A DNA stretch of 13,871 nucleotides from Flavobacteriales bacterium (GTDB lineage Bacteria > Bacteroidota > Bacteroidia > Flavobacteriales_D > Crocinitomicaceae), in NCBI GenBank assembly GCA_947476515.1, contig CANJQZ010000028.1, positions 1-13,871 of the forward strand, read 5' to 3'. Positions 1-7,105 of this stretch are shown here, piece after piece. Each line of letters starts with the position of its first letter. The first letter of the stretch is position 1. The notes under the pieces were generated by a model. The model did no database searches and was not told the origin of the DNA. It saw only the letters and a list, made by a program, of their open reading frames with translations. The translations under genes were made by a program, and so were the position numbers.

Positions 1-1
1 A

Positions 2-217
2 ACGGGTGCAACTGGTCCGCAAGGTTTAATTGGATTAACTGGTCCTGCTGGCCCAACGGGTGCAACGGGAGTTGCTGGTCCAACGGGTGCAACTGGTCCG
101 CAAGGTTTAATTGGATTAACTGGTCCTGCTGGTCCAACAGGTGCAACGGGAGTTGCTGGTCCAACGGGAGCAAATGGTCCGCAAGGATTAACAGGAGCGA
201 CAGGTCCTGCTGGTCCA
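2..217 (+). repeat. 81-bp tandem repeats encoding 27-residue Gly-X-Y units
   Basis: Units begin at 2, 83 and 164. Units 1 and 2 differ at only two of 81 positions (GGC/GGT and ACG/ACA), both synonymous, so their 27 residues are identical. The third unit is shortened to 54 bp and diverged (Asn for Thr, Gly-Leu-Thr-Gly-Ala-Thr in place of Gly-Leu-Ile-Gly-Leu-Thr) before the collagen-like part ends. The array probably continues to the left of the window. Such near-identical units are prone to copy-number change by recombination or slippage and may be miscounted in short-read assemblies. Confidence 0.93.
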
Positions 218-1117
218 TCTACAACAATAACATCAGACAATTTTCAAACTGATGGGACGATGACCATTGTTACCTCTACACCGCAAACTATCAATTCAAG
301 TAACAAAGCATTTTTAATTGGGGGCAATACCAGTACAGCAGATGTGCTTTTAGGGACCAATGGGAATTTCTCACTAGACTTTAAAACGAACAACATCACA
401 CGAGGACGCTTGAGCAACCTTGGTGAGTTTTTTATTGGTGCAACAAGTACATCTTTGACCGGAGATTTAATGAATAGCGTTTCCAATGCTACTTTTCCAT
501 GGGCCATTAACGGTTACTCTTCTTTCAACGGATCTGGAGTTTTTGGAAATATTCTAGCGGCTAATACTACTGTATTTGCTGCAGTTCAGGGAGAACATTA
601 CGGAAGTGGCACCTCTTCAGCAGGTGTTCGCGGAATAACAACAAACATAGATGCTGTTGGTGTAAATGGAACAGTTTCAACGACGCCTAATTTGGGTTGG
701 GGTGGTTTGTTTCAGAATGATTTAGGATATACTGGATATTTTGGAACGGCATCTGATCTCAAAATAAAAAAGAATATCAATACCATTCCAAATGCACGCT
801 CTATTGTAAATAACTTGCGAGGTGTTTCTTACGAGCATAAATTGGATGAATTTCCTAATCTTGGATTAAAAGCTGGATTGACTTATGGCTTTATTGCACA
901 AGAGGTAGAATTAATTTTACCTGCAATTGTAAAAGAGAAATTAATAAATAGCATCTCTTCTCGCAATGATTTAACGGAACCAACATCTGTTAAATTAAAA
1001 ACTGTTGGTTACACGGAGGTAATTCCAATCCTTGTAGAAGCTCTAAAAGAACAAGATGTTATTATTATGGATTTGCTTAAAAGAATAGAAGCTTTAGAGC
1101 AGAAAACAAATGATTAA
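2..1117 (+). CDS. Collagen-like repeat protein with C-terminal Peptidase_S74 chaperone domain (5' end missing)
   Basis: The frame is open from the left edge, so the true start and any signal peptide lie outside the window; the first internal ATG (260) is not the start. Visible residues 1-72 are Gly-X-Y triplets (GPQGLIGLTGPAGPTG and similar), predicting a collagen-like triple helix. Residues about 73-245 are Gly/Thr/Ser/Asn-rich, like the beta-stranded shafts of tail-fibre proteins. From about residue 250 comes the S74 (endosialidase-type intramolecular chaperone) signature SDLKIKKNI, then YGFIAQEVE and a Tyr-Thr-Glu-Val-Ile-Pro stretch, ending in a helical LVEALKEQ/LLKRIEALEQ tail. In this family Ser and a Lys five residues later form the autocleavage dyad; here they are Ser251 and Lys256 of the visible part, so self-cleavage should be possible. 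Inferred role: a homotrimeric extracellular fibre whose C-terminal chaperone is released after folding. The S74 and collagen calls are firm; the biological target is unknown. Confidence 0.88.
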   Translation, partial: TGATGPQGLIGLTGPAGPTGATGVAGPTGATGPQGLIGLTGPAGPTGATGVAGPTGANGPQGLTGATGPAGPSTTITSDNFQTDGTMTIVTSTPQTINSSNKAFLIGGNTSTADVLLGTNGNFSLDFKTNNITRGRLSNLGEFFIGATSTSLTGDLMNSVSNATFPWAINGYSSFNGSGVFGNILAANTTVFAAVQGEHYGSGTSSAGVRGITTNIDAVGVNGTVSTTPNLGWGGLFQNDLGYTGYFGTASDLKIKKNINTIPNARSIVNNLRGVSYEHKLDEFPNLGLKAGLTYGFIAQEVELILPAIVKEKLINSISSRNDLTEPTSVKLKTVGYTEVIPILVEALKEQDVIIMDLLKRIEALEQKTND

Positions 1118-1175
1118 TAATCTTCCATTAGTAATTGGATGAAATTTATTAGAGTTTAATTAAATATTAATGGTA

Positions 1176-1206
1176 CATTTAACAATAACTAAATCATTGT
1201 TAAATG
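1176..1206 (+). promoter_or_regulatory. Perfect 11-bp inverted repeat covering a start codon
   Basis: The left arm CATTTAACAAT (1176-1186) and right arm ATTGTTAAATG (1196-1206) are exact reverse complements separated by a 9-nt loop. The last three bases of the right arm are the ATG of the downstream T9SS-sorted protein. In mRNA this would fold into a hairpin that hides the start codon; in DNA it could equally be a two-fold operator. No TTG/TAnnTTTG promoter pair is clear in 1118-1175, and no terminator with a T-tract is visible after the upstream gene. The repeat is certain; its function is inferred. Confidence 0.55.
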
Positions 1207-2529
1207 AGAAATTTACTATTATTTATATCATTACTTGCTATAAATACAACCTTTGCGCAAAACGGTCCAATAACATTTGAAACAGGTGGATTCGGAACTT
1301 TATGGACTTGGACGGTGTTTGAAAATGACACCCAACCACCATTGGAGATTGTAGCAAACCCATTAGTAGCTGGCATCAATACAACAAGTCAAGTCGCCAA
1401 ATTTACTGCCAAACAAAATGGTATGCCATGGGCAGGTTGTGAATCTTTACACGGTTCTGACATTGGCACCTTCACCTTAAACGCCAGTAATTGCATTGTT
1501 AAGATAATGGTTAACAAGCCTATTATCAGTAATGTAGGAATCAAATTTGCTACAGCTGCAGGCGCATCTACTGGAGAATTATTGGTTTCGAATACAGTTA
1601 TTAATCAATGGGAGGAACTTACCTTTGATTTCACTTCAATTATTGGTGCTCCATCATCTACGAACATTGATCAAATAATAATTTTTCCAGATTTCTTAGC
1701 TAGAAGTCAAGATAATATCTGCTATTTCGACAATATCAAATTTAGCAGTCAAGGTCCACCGCTGAATGAACCCATGACACCAGCACCAACACCTACTTAC
1801 AATGCTTCGAATGTGCTTTCCATGTTCAGCAATCCTTACACTAATGTTGCGGTAGATACTTGGCAAACTGGTTGGTCACAAGGTTCCTTGACAGATATAC
1901 AAATTGCAGGAAATGACACCAAAAAGTATGCTAACTTAAATTTTGTTGGTATTGAAACCACCGGTGCTAATATTCTTGATGTAACCAATATGACACACTT
2001 AAGAGTAGATGCTTGGACGGCTAACATCACCAACTTCAGAATAAAATTAGTAGATTTTGGACCTGATTTAGCCTATGCTGGAGGAGATGATACTGAGCAC
2101 GAATTGACCTTTGTTCCGAGTTTAGAAAGTTGGAACACCTACGATATTCCTTTAGGAGATTTCACTTCGTTAAACAGTACGCAACACATCGCGCAGTTAA
2201 TATTCGCCTGTGACCCAATTGGAACAGGAGTTGTATTTATTGACAATGTATTATTCAGAAACAGTAACGGAAGCGGAAGTGGTCTTCAAGAAAATATAAG
2301 TAATTCGATACAATTGATTCCTAATCCAGCGATTGATAAATTAATGATAACACATCCAATACTTGCCAATCGAATTTCGATTTTAAATTTAAATGGACAA
2401 GTTCTTTTGGAGTTAGTGCCTCAAATGCTGACTACTGAATTAAATATTGCTGTTTTCCCATCTGGTTCTTACTTAATTCAAAGTGAAATCGAAGGTCAGA
2501 TCATTAGCAATAGATTTGTGAAATTATAA
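1204..2529 (+). CDS. Secreted protein with two beta-sandwich (carbohydrate-binding-like) modules and T9SS type A sorting domain
   Basis: 441 residues. Residues 1-18 form a signal peptide (MRNLLLFISLLAINTTFA, then Gln), giving Sec export. Residues about 20-182 and 195-352 look like two separate jelly-roll modules, each ending in a similar strand motif (ICYFDNIKF and VVFIDNVLFRN), which is typical of galactose-binding-like/CBM folds. They are joined by a Pro/Thr linker (TPAPTPTY). From memory, the second module resembles non-catalytic modules attached to secreted glycan-active enzymes of Flavobacteriia. After a Ser/Gly linker, residues about 368-441 form a T9SS type A C-terminal domain (LIPNPAIDKL, ISILNLNGQVL, FPSGSYLIQ, ending RFVKL), which directs outer-membrane passage and surface anchoring or release. 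No catalytic domain is visible, so a glycan-binding or adhesion role is more likely than hydrolysis. It ends three bases from the convergent aroA stop codon. Confidence 0.8.
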   Translation: MRNLLLFISLLAINTTFAQNGPITFETGGFGTLWTWTVFENDTQPPLEIVANPLVAGINTTSQVAKFTAKQNGMPWAGCESLHGSDIGTFTLNASNCIVKIMVNKPIISNVGIKFATAAGASTGELLVSNTVINQWEELTFDFTSIIGAPSSTNIDQIIIFPDFLARSQDNICYFDNIKFSSQGPPLNEPMTPAPTPTYNASNVLSMFSNPYTNVAVDTWQTGWSQGSLTDIQIAGNDTKKYANLNFVGIETTGANILDVTNMTHLRVDAWTANITNFRIKLVDFGPDLAYAGGDDTEHELTFVPSLESWNTYDIPLGDFTSLNSTQHIAQLIFACDPIGTGVVFIDNVLFRNSNGSGSGLQENISNSIQLIPNPAIDKLMITHPILANRISILNLNGQVLLELVPQMLTTELNIAVFPSGSYLIQSEIEGQIISNRFVKL

Positions 2530-2543
2530 GTTCTAGAAACTTA
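2527..2543. terminator. Small stem-loop between convergent genes; weak bidirectional terminator candidate
   Basis: TAAGTT and AACTTA form a 6-bp stem around a 5-nt loop (CTAGA). The structure overlaps the stop codons of both converging genes: TAA at 2527-2529 on plus and TAG at 2533-2535 on minus. The stem is AT-rich and no run of T follows on either strand, so it does not meet the usual rule for a strong intrinsic terminator. It is listed because it is the only hairpin in a 3-nt intergenic gap. Confidence 0.25.
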
Positions 2544-3789
2544 GGGTAGCTTTTTCCAAATCTCTAAAAAAATCAGGATACGATTTTTCTACGCAACTTA
2601 TATTTTCTATTGTGATTGCTTGTTTTGAAATGGATGCTGCAACAGCTCCTGCCATCGCAATGCGGTGATCATTAAAAGTAGCAATAGTTCCACCTTTCAC
2701 ACTTCCTGTTCCATCAATCAAGAGACTGTCCTCTTGAATTCTATATTGAACCCCTAACGCTTCTAAAAGGGCAACACAACTATTTTGACGATTAGATTCT
2801 TTATTAGTCAAGCGATGTAATCCTTTAATTTCAGAAGTGCCAATTGCTGCACATGCTAAGACAGCAAGCGGTGGAAATAAATCTGGACTATTAGAAGCAT
2901 CGAAGAAAAATGGATGCTGTTCATTTTGTTTTACATGCAAAGTAGTGCCGTGCCATTCCACTATTGCTCCAAAATCATTCAATGCAGTCAATATAGCTTT
3001 ATCTGCTTGTCTCGAATTTACTTGCAGTCCATCAAGGTCCAATGCACCAGAAATAGCAGCGCCAACCAAATGATTTGCCGCCCCACTCCAATCTCCCTCT
3101 ACTTCTATTTTAGCAGCCTTGTAAGTATATGAATCTTTATAGCCAAATGATTGATAATTGTCATTATCAATCGGGACACCAAATTTTTCCATTAAGTCCA
3201 GCGTTAAATCGATGTATGGAATACTTACCAAATTCGACACCTCAATTTTGTGAGATTTACCTAAAAGTGGAAGTGACATAAGAAGCCCAGATAATAATTG
3301 TGAACTTTCACTGGCGTCGATTTGCCAATGATCTTTTAATAAAGACCCTTGTATAATCATGGGTAAAGAGTTGTTTTCAAGAACTATAGTTAAACCATTT
3401 TTCTTCAAATTCTTTTTTAGAGATAACATATCTCTTTTAAGCAAAGTGCCTTGACCAGTAATAATGGATTCTAATGAAAGTACTGATGCAATTGGGGCAA
3501 TCATTCTTAGCAAGAGACCTGACTCTCCCACATGCAAAGAAAATTTTTCTGCTCTAGCAGAAGATGGGGTTGCTGTAATGAATAAAGAGTTCTTTTCGAT
3601 ACGAACCTTTGCTCCAAGTTCTTGAATCAATGCCGTTGCTACCTGTACATCCTTAGAACCATCATAACCACATAAAATTGATTCTCCTTCAGAAATTGCA
3701 GATAACACTAGCGCTCTTTGCAAATAACTTTTTGAGTAGTTGGCGACGATTTTACCATTATATTTAAAGGGCTGAACAACTTTATTCAT
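2533..3789 (-). CDS. aroA: 3-phosphoshikimate 1-carboxyvinyltransferase (EPSP synthase)
   Basis: Cytoplasmic enzyme of the shikimate pathway that joins phosphoenolpyruvate and shikimate-3-phosphate to form EPSP, the precursor of chorismate. 418 residues, near the family's usual 420-450. Visible motifs: KSYLQR (20-25; the Lys-Ser...Arg substrate site), GESGLLLRM (88-96; PEP loop), LLKRD with Arg119, ESSQ (161-164), PYID (191-194), EGDWS (231-235), PDLFP with Asp303 (equivalent to catalytic Asp313 of E. coli), NKESNR (329-334), DHRIAMA (374-380), and KSYPDFF (402-408). All key catalytic residues appear present. The PEP loop differs from the E. coli GNAGTAMRP: Thr97 is Leu92 and Pro101 is Met96 here. 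The start overlaps the end of the upstream DAHP synthase gene by 8 nt, so translation is probably coupled. It is the last gene of the minus operon. Confidence 0.95.
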   Translation of the reverse strand: MNKVVQPFKYNGKIVANYSKSYLQRALVLSAISEGESILCGYDGSKDVQVATALIQELGAKVRIEKNSLFITATPSSARAEKFSLHVGESGLLLRMIAPIASVLSLESIITGQGTLLKRDMLSLKKNLKKNGLTIVLENNSLPMIIQGSLLKDHWQIDASESSQLLSGLLMSLPLLGKSHKIEVSNLVSIPYIDLTLDLMEKFGVPIDNDNYQSFGYKDSYTYKAAKIEVEGDWSGAANHLVGAAISGALDLDGLQVNSRQADKAILTALNDFGAIVEWHGTTLHVKQNEQHPFFFDASNSPDLFPPLAVLACAAIGTSEIKGLHRLTNKESNRQNSCVALLEALGVQYRIQEDSLLIDGTGSVKGGTIATFNDHRIAMAGAVAASISKQAITIENISCVEKSYPDFFRDLEKATLSF

Positions 3790-4822
3790 TTTTATTATCC
3801 CCTAAAATTTCAGATTGAATATGAATAGATTCTTGATGGATTAACTTAAAAATTTGACTGGCAAAATCACTTGATAATTCAGCTTTAATGGCGCGATTTA
3901 CATTATTTAATAACAATTCTTCCCATCTTGCTTTCTGAAGAATGGCCAAATTGCGTTCTTTTTTATAATTACCAATAGAGGCTGAAATATGCATTCTTTC
4001 TATAAGTAAATGGATGAGTGCTTCATCCATTGCATCAATTCTCGCTCTAAATTCAGATAATTCAGCTTCCACTAATTCACTTCGGTCACGATAGTGAAGG
4101 TTGTTAAGCATTTCTTTTAATTGAGCTGGCGTCAATTGTTGTTTGGCATCTGTCTTGGCAATACTAGGATTAAAATGGGTTTCGATCATAAAACCATCAT
4201 ACTTTAAATCCAATGCTTTTTGAGCCACTTCGTGCAAAATAGCAGCATCTCCTGAAATATGTGAAGGGTCGCAAAGTAGTGGAATGTCAGGTAATAATTG
4301 TTTAAGATCTATGGGAATTTGCCAATTGGGAGCATTTCTATATTTTGATTGTTCGTAAACAGAAAATCCTCTATGTATCGCTGATACCTCGTGAATCCCA
4401 ATTTTCAATAACCTTTCAATGGCTCCAATCCATAATTTAAGATCAGGATTGATTGGATTTTTAACCATAATAGGAATGTCAACACCCTTTAAAGCTTCTG
4501 CTATTTCTTGAACTGAAAATGGATTTGTGGTAGTTCTAGCGCCAATCCAAAGCATATCGAAACCAGCTTTTAAAGCAGCTTCCACATGACTTACTGTTGC
4601 TACTTCAGTACATAATTTAAACCCAAATTCGGAACGAATTTCATTCATCCAAACCAAGGCTTCATCACCAGCTCCTTCGAAGGCTCCGGGTCTTGTTCTT
4701 GGTTTCCAAATTCCAGCGCGAAAAAAGTTATGATTTAGATCTTTTAAACCTTTAGCTGTTTCCCTAAGTTGTTCGTATGATTCAGCACTACAAGGACCAA
4801 CTATCAACTTCAAATCTTCCAT
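3782..4822 (-). CDS. Bifunctional DAHP synthase / chorismate mutase (AroQ-type), fused
   Basis: 346 residues. The N-terminal part (about 1-245) is a type I-beta 3-deoxy-7-phosphoheptulonate synthase, condensing PEP with erythrose 4-phosphate as the first step of the shikimate pathway. Its motifs are GPCSAES (9-15, metal Cys11), KPRTRPGAFEG (40-50), KNP (131-133), HRG (150-152), CDPSH (184-188, His188) and IETH (213-216). The C-terminal part (about 250-346) is an AroQ-class chorismate mutase converting chorismate to prephenate: Arg259, Arg276, Lys287 and Arg299 align with the E. coli residues Arg11, Arg28, Lys39 and Arg51. E. coli Glu52 is replaced by Trp300, within the ILQKARW motif that I recall as usual in this group. 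DAHP synthase with a C-terminal mutase is known from Bacteroidota such as Prevotella and Porphyromonas, where the mutase part also serves regulation. It overlaps aroA by 8 nt. Symbols vary (aroF, aroG, aroA(G)), so none is given. Confidence 0.93.
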   Translation of the reverse strand: MEDLKLIVGPCSAESYEQLRETAKGLKDLNHNFFRAGIWKPRTRPGAFEGAGDEALVWMNEIRSEFGFKLCTEVATVSHVEAALKAGFDMLWIGARTTTNPFSVQEIAEALKGVDIPIMVKNPINPDLKLWIGAIERLLKIGIHEVSAIHRGFSVYEQSKYRNAPNWQIPIDLKQLLPDIPLLCDPSHISGDAAILHEVAQKALDLKYDGFMIETHFNPSIAKTDAKQQLTPAQLKEMLNNLHYRDRSELVEAELSEFRARIDAMDEALIHLLIERMHISASIGNYKKERNLAILQKARWEELLLNNVNRAIKAELSSDFASQIFKLIHQESIHIQSEILGDNKNE

Positions 4823-4875
4823 TATTCAATACCTTATATTAAATGAACAAGTAAGGATTACATAAAGTTCAAAAT

Positions 4876-6402
4876 CTATTTTGCGTAACTAACAGAACGC
4901 TTTTCACGAATTACAGTCACTTTAACTTGACCAGGATAAGTCATTTCTGTTTGGATGCGTTGTGAAATCGCAAAAGACAATTCTTCAGCCCGCAAATCAG
5001 TTACCTTTTCAGCTTCCACTAAAACGCGTAATTCCCTACCTGCTTGAATCGCGTAGGCAGATCCAACACCATCATAAGAAAGCGCTAATGTTTCTAACTC
5101 TTTAATTCTCTTGATATAGGCTTCAACTATTTCTCTTCTTGCTCCAGGTCGTGCGCCAGATATTGCATCACAAACTTGAACAATTGGAGCTATCAGTGTT
5201 GTCATTTCAATCTCATCGTGATGCGCTCCAATAGCGTTAAGAACTTCTCCTTTTTCGCCAAATTTCTCTGCAATTTTCATACCTAAAAGAGCATGTGGTA
5301 ATTCAGGATCTTCATCTGGTACTTTACCAATATCATGCAAGAGACCAGCTCGTTTTGCTAATTTGACATTAAGTCCAAGTTCAGCAGCCATGATTGCACA
5401 CAAATTAGCAACCTCACGAGAGTGTTGTAATAAATTCTGTCCGTAGGAAGATCTAAATTTCATGCGACCTACCATGCGCATCAGTTCAGGATGCAATCCA
5501 TGAATCTCCAGATCAATACAAGTTCTTCTACCAGTTTCGATAATTTCTTCTTCTAATTGTTTGCGTGTTTTAGCAACAACTTCTTCAATACGAGCAGGAT
5601 GAATTCGACCATCAGAAACCAATTGATGCAAGGATAAACGAGCGATTTCACGACGAATTGGATCAAAACAAGAAAGGATGATCGCTTCTGGGGTATCGTC
5701 TACAATAATCTCAACACCTGTAGCGGCTTCAAGCGCACGAATATTTCTTCCCTCACGACCAATAATTCTTCCTTTAACCTCATCAGATTCGATATTGAAA
5801 ACAGATACTGCATTTTCAATTGCTTGCTCCGTAGCAACGCGTTGAATAGATTGAATAACGATTTTACGCGCTTCGCGATTTGCATTTAATTTTGCTTCTT
5901 CAGAAATCTCTTTAATTTGAGCCATTGCAGCAGTTCTTGCCTCATCAGTTAAAGCATCCATTAGCATTTTTTTAGCATCTTCTGCTTGCATTCCGCTGAT
6001 TTTAGATAGCTCAGCCACTCTTTTTTGTTGAATTTTATCTAGTTCTTGCATTCTCAATTCTAGACCTTGAAATTTTGCGTCAAAAGCAAGTTGCAACTTT
6101 TCAGTTTCTCTTTCTTTATTGCTTAGTTCTTCTAACTTTTGAGTAATCGTTTTTTCCTTAGCACGCGTTCTGTCTTCATTTGATTGCAGTCTTCGCTCTC
6201 TATCTTTGATTGTAACTTCATGCTCTTCTTTTAACTTTAGGAAGTTTTCTTTAGCCTGAAATATTTTTTCTTTCTTAATGTTTTCAGCTTCGACTTGAGC
6301 ATCTTTAATCAATTTTTCACTCTTTGATTTGAGCATTACCTTTTGAATTACAAAGGTCGCAATTCCGCCACCTAACAAACCCAATATTACACCTAATAGC
6401 AT
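4876..6402 (-). CDS. rny: Ribonuclease Y (membrane-anchored endoribonuclease)
   Basis: 508 residues, close to the usual 510-520. Order of parts: an N-terminal membrane anchor (about 2-20, Leu/Gly/Ile-rich); a long charged coiled coil (about 25-190) rich in Glu, Lys and Gln; a KH RNA-binding domain with GRIIGREGRN at 211-220 followed by ALEAATGVEIIVDDTPEA; then an HD metal-dependent phosphohydrolase domain with His327 (QHSRE), the LLHDIGK motif (His356-Asp357), His394-His395 (AHHDEIE) and Asp412. It closes with a conserved tail containing RELRVLVEA and YPGQVKVTVIREKR. RNase Y starts decay and processing of mRNA at the inner membrane. It lies 49 nt after zapA on the same strand, so co-transcription is likely, and 53 nt before the DAHP synthase gene. 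The AT-rich spacer before its start contains an imperfect palindrome (6402-6425). Confidence 0.96.
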   Translation of the reverse strand: MLLGVILGLLGGGIATFVIQKVMLKSKSEKLIKDAQVEAENIKKEKIFQAKENFLKLKEEHEVTIKDRERRLQSNEDRTRAKEKTITQKLEELSNKERETEKLQLAFDAKFQGLELRMQELDKIQQKRVAELSKISGMQAEDAKKMLMDALTDEARTAAMAQIKEISEEAKLNANREARKIVIQSIQRVATEQAIENAVSVFNIESDEVKGRIIGREGRNIRALEAATGVEIIVDDTPEAIILSCFDPIRREIARLSLHQLVSDGRIHPARIEEVVAKTRKQLEEEIIETGRRTCIDLEIHGLHPELMRMVGRMKFRSSYGQNLLQHSREVANLCAIMAAELGLNVKLAKRAGLLHDIGKVPDEDPELPHALLGMKIAEKFGEKGEVLNAIGAHHDEIEMTTLIAPIVQVCDAISGARPGARREIVEAYIKRIKELETLALSYDGVGSAYAIQAGRELRVLVEAEKVTDLRAEELSFAISQRIQTEMTYPGQVKVTVIREKRSVSYAK

Positions 6403-6451
6403 ATTAATATTTTAAAAAATTAATAATACAGATTGGACGAATAGTAAAGAT

Positions 6452-6745
6452 TTAGTCTAACTGATCTAATTCATCAGTTAAAGATTGCAACGAAGATTCA
6501 ATAGCAGCATAATCTGCGGGTATAACTTCTTTTTCAATTTTAGTAGAGCTTCCTTTCATCATCATTTGAAGGGTCGACATTGCCAATAAATCTTGCGTGT
6601 CACTTACCGCATAATTATCTCGCAAAAGCGCAATTGCTTTGTTTATGTCTTCTGCTGCTTTCAGAACCTTTACATCTTCTCCTTCCTGAACGGTAAGAGG
6701 GTATGTTCTTCCTGCAATCTCTACTTTTAAAGAAATTTTAGCCAT
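6452..6745 (-). CDS. zapA: Cell division protein ZapA
   Basis: 97 residues, typical for ZapA. The N-terminal globular head (about 1-60) carries the family pattern: VEIAGRTYPLTVQEGED, then LKAAEDINKAI and a helix with LLAMSTLQMMM. The C-terminal part is a helix rich in Glu, Ser and Leu (IESSLQSLTDELDQL) expected to form the coiled-coil dimer. ZapA binds and bundles FtsZ filaments in the cytosol and stabilises the Z-ring. The start is 3 nt after the stop of the upstream coiled-coil gene and the gene is followed by rny, so the three probably share one transcript. In many Proteobacteria zapA is followed by the 6S RNA gene, but the 49-nt gap here is too short to hold one. Confidence 0.9.
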   Translation of the reverse strand: MAKISLKVEIAGRTYPLTVQEGEDVKVLKAAEDINKAIALLRDNYAVSDTQDLLAMSTLQMMMKGSSTKIEKEVIPADYAAIESSLQSLTDELDQLD

Positions 6746-6748
6746 TTC

Positions 6749-7060
6749 TTATTGTTTTAGCTGTGCAATACAGTTTTCTATTTCTTTTACTAGTTCATCG
6801 ATTTCTTCTTCATTTCTGCCTTGAGAAACAAATGGGATTTCAACAACCTGATTTTTTGAAGCCTCAATAACCTGATTCAACCTTTCGTTTTCGATAAGCA
6901 AATTCTTGCCTATTTTTTGCTGCTGGTCTAATTCATCCTTTAGCGCCTGATTTGAACTCAACAACATTTGATTTTCATTTCTCTCTTTTACTAAGAGTTG
7001 ATGCAATTCAAGTGCTTTGTTTCTCAATCGGTCTATACTACTTTGAATTTGTTCTGTCAT
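6749..7060 (-). CDS. Small coiled-coil protein upstream of zapA (ZapB-like, putative division protein)
   Basis: 103 residues with no signal peptide. Residues about 1-75 are an almost unbroken heptad-like helix (IDRLRNKALELHQLL, LKDELDQQQKIG, ENERLNQVIEAS). A short break (VVEIPFVSQG) follows, then a second acidic helix (EEEIDELVKEIENCIAQL). It is the first gene of the minus operon, about 10 nt from the predicted transcription start and 3 nt before zapA. Position, size and coiled-coil nature suggest a ZapB-like partner of ZapA at the Z-ring, but coiled coils look alike in sequence and homology cannot be proven from this reading. It could also be a structural helper of another kind. Confidence 0.7.
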   Translation of the reverse strand: MTEQIQSSIDRLRNKALELHQLLVKERNENQMLLSSNQALKDELDQQQKIGKNLLIENERLNQVIEASKNQVVEIPFVSQGRNEEEIDELVKEIENCIAQLKQ

Positions 7061-7076
7061 TTTCAGCGACTTTTCA

Positions 7077-7105
7077 CAAAGTTAATATACAATAGTTCAT
7101 AACAA
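7077..7105 (-). promoter_or_regulatory. Bacteroidota-type promoter for the coiled coil-zapA-rny-aro operon
   Basis: On the minus strand TTG (plus-strand CAA, 7103-7105) is followed after 18 bp by TAACTTTG (7084 down to 7077), matching the Bacteroidota primary-sigma consensus TTG-N17-23-TAnnTTTG. Transcription should start around 7070, leaving a leader of about 10 nt before the ATG at 7060. It faces away from the M23 gene across a 92-nt divergent region. Confidence 0.65.

Noticed and set aside
2..217. Direct repeats as a possible CRISPR array
   Set aside because: The repeats are contiguous, in frame with period 81 and encode Gly-X-Y; there are no spacers and no cas genes.
244..507. 87-codon minus-strand reading frame
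   Set aside because: It lies opposite the S74 fibre gene in another frame, has no recognisable domain and no upstream signals.
1118..1203. Terminator after the fibre gene and promoter for the T9SS-sorted gene
   Set aside because: No GC-containing stem with a T-tract and no TTG/TAnnTTTG pair could be found; only the start-codon inverted repeat is clear.
4823..4878. Internal promoter for the aro genes (TAGATTTTG on minus at 4870-4878)
   Set aside because: The box has one base too many, overlaps the rny stop codon, and no TTG lies at the right distance.
6402..6425. AT palindrome (TATTAAT/ATTAATA arms) before the RNase Y start as a regulator site or terminator
   Set aside because: It contains only A and T, is imperfect, and such palindromes are expected by chance in this base composition.
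6403..6451. 6S RNA gene next to zapA, as in many Proteobacteria
   Set aside because: The gap is only 49 nt, far below the size of 6S RNA.
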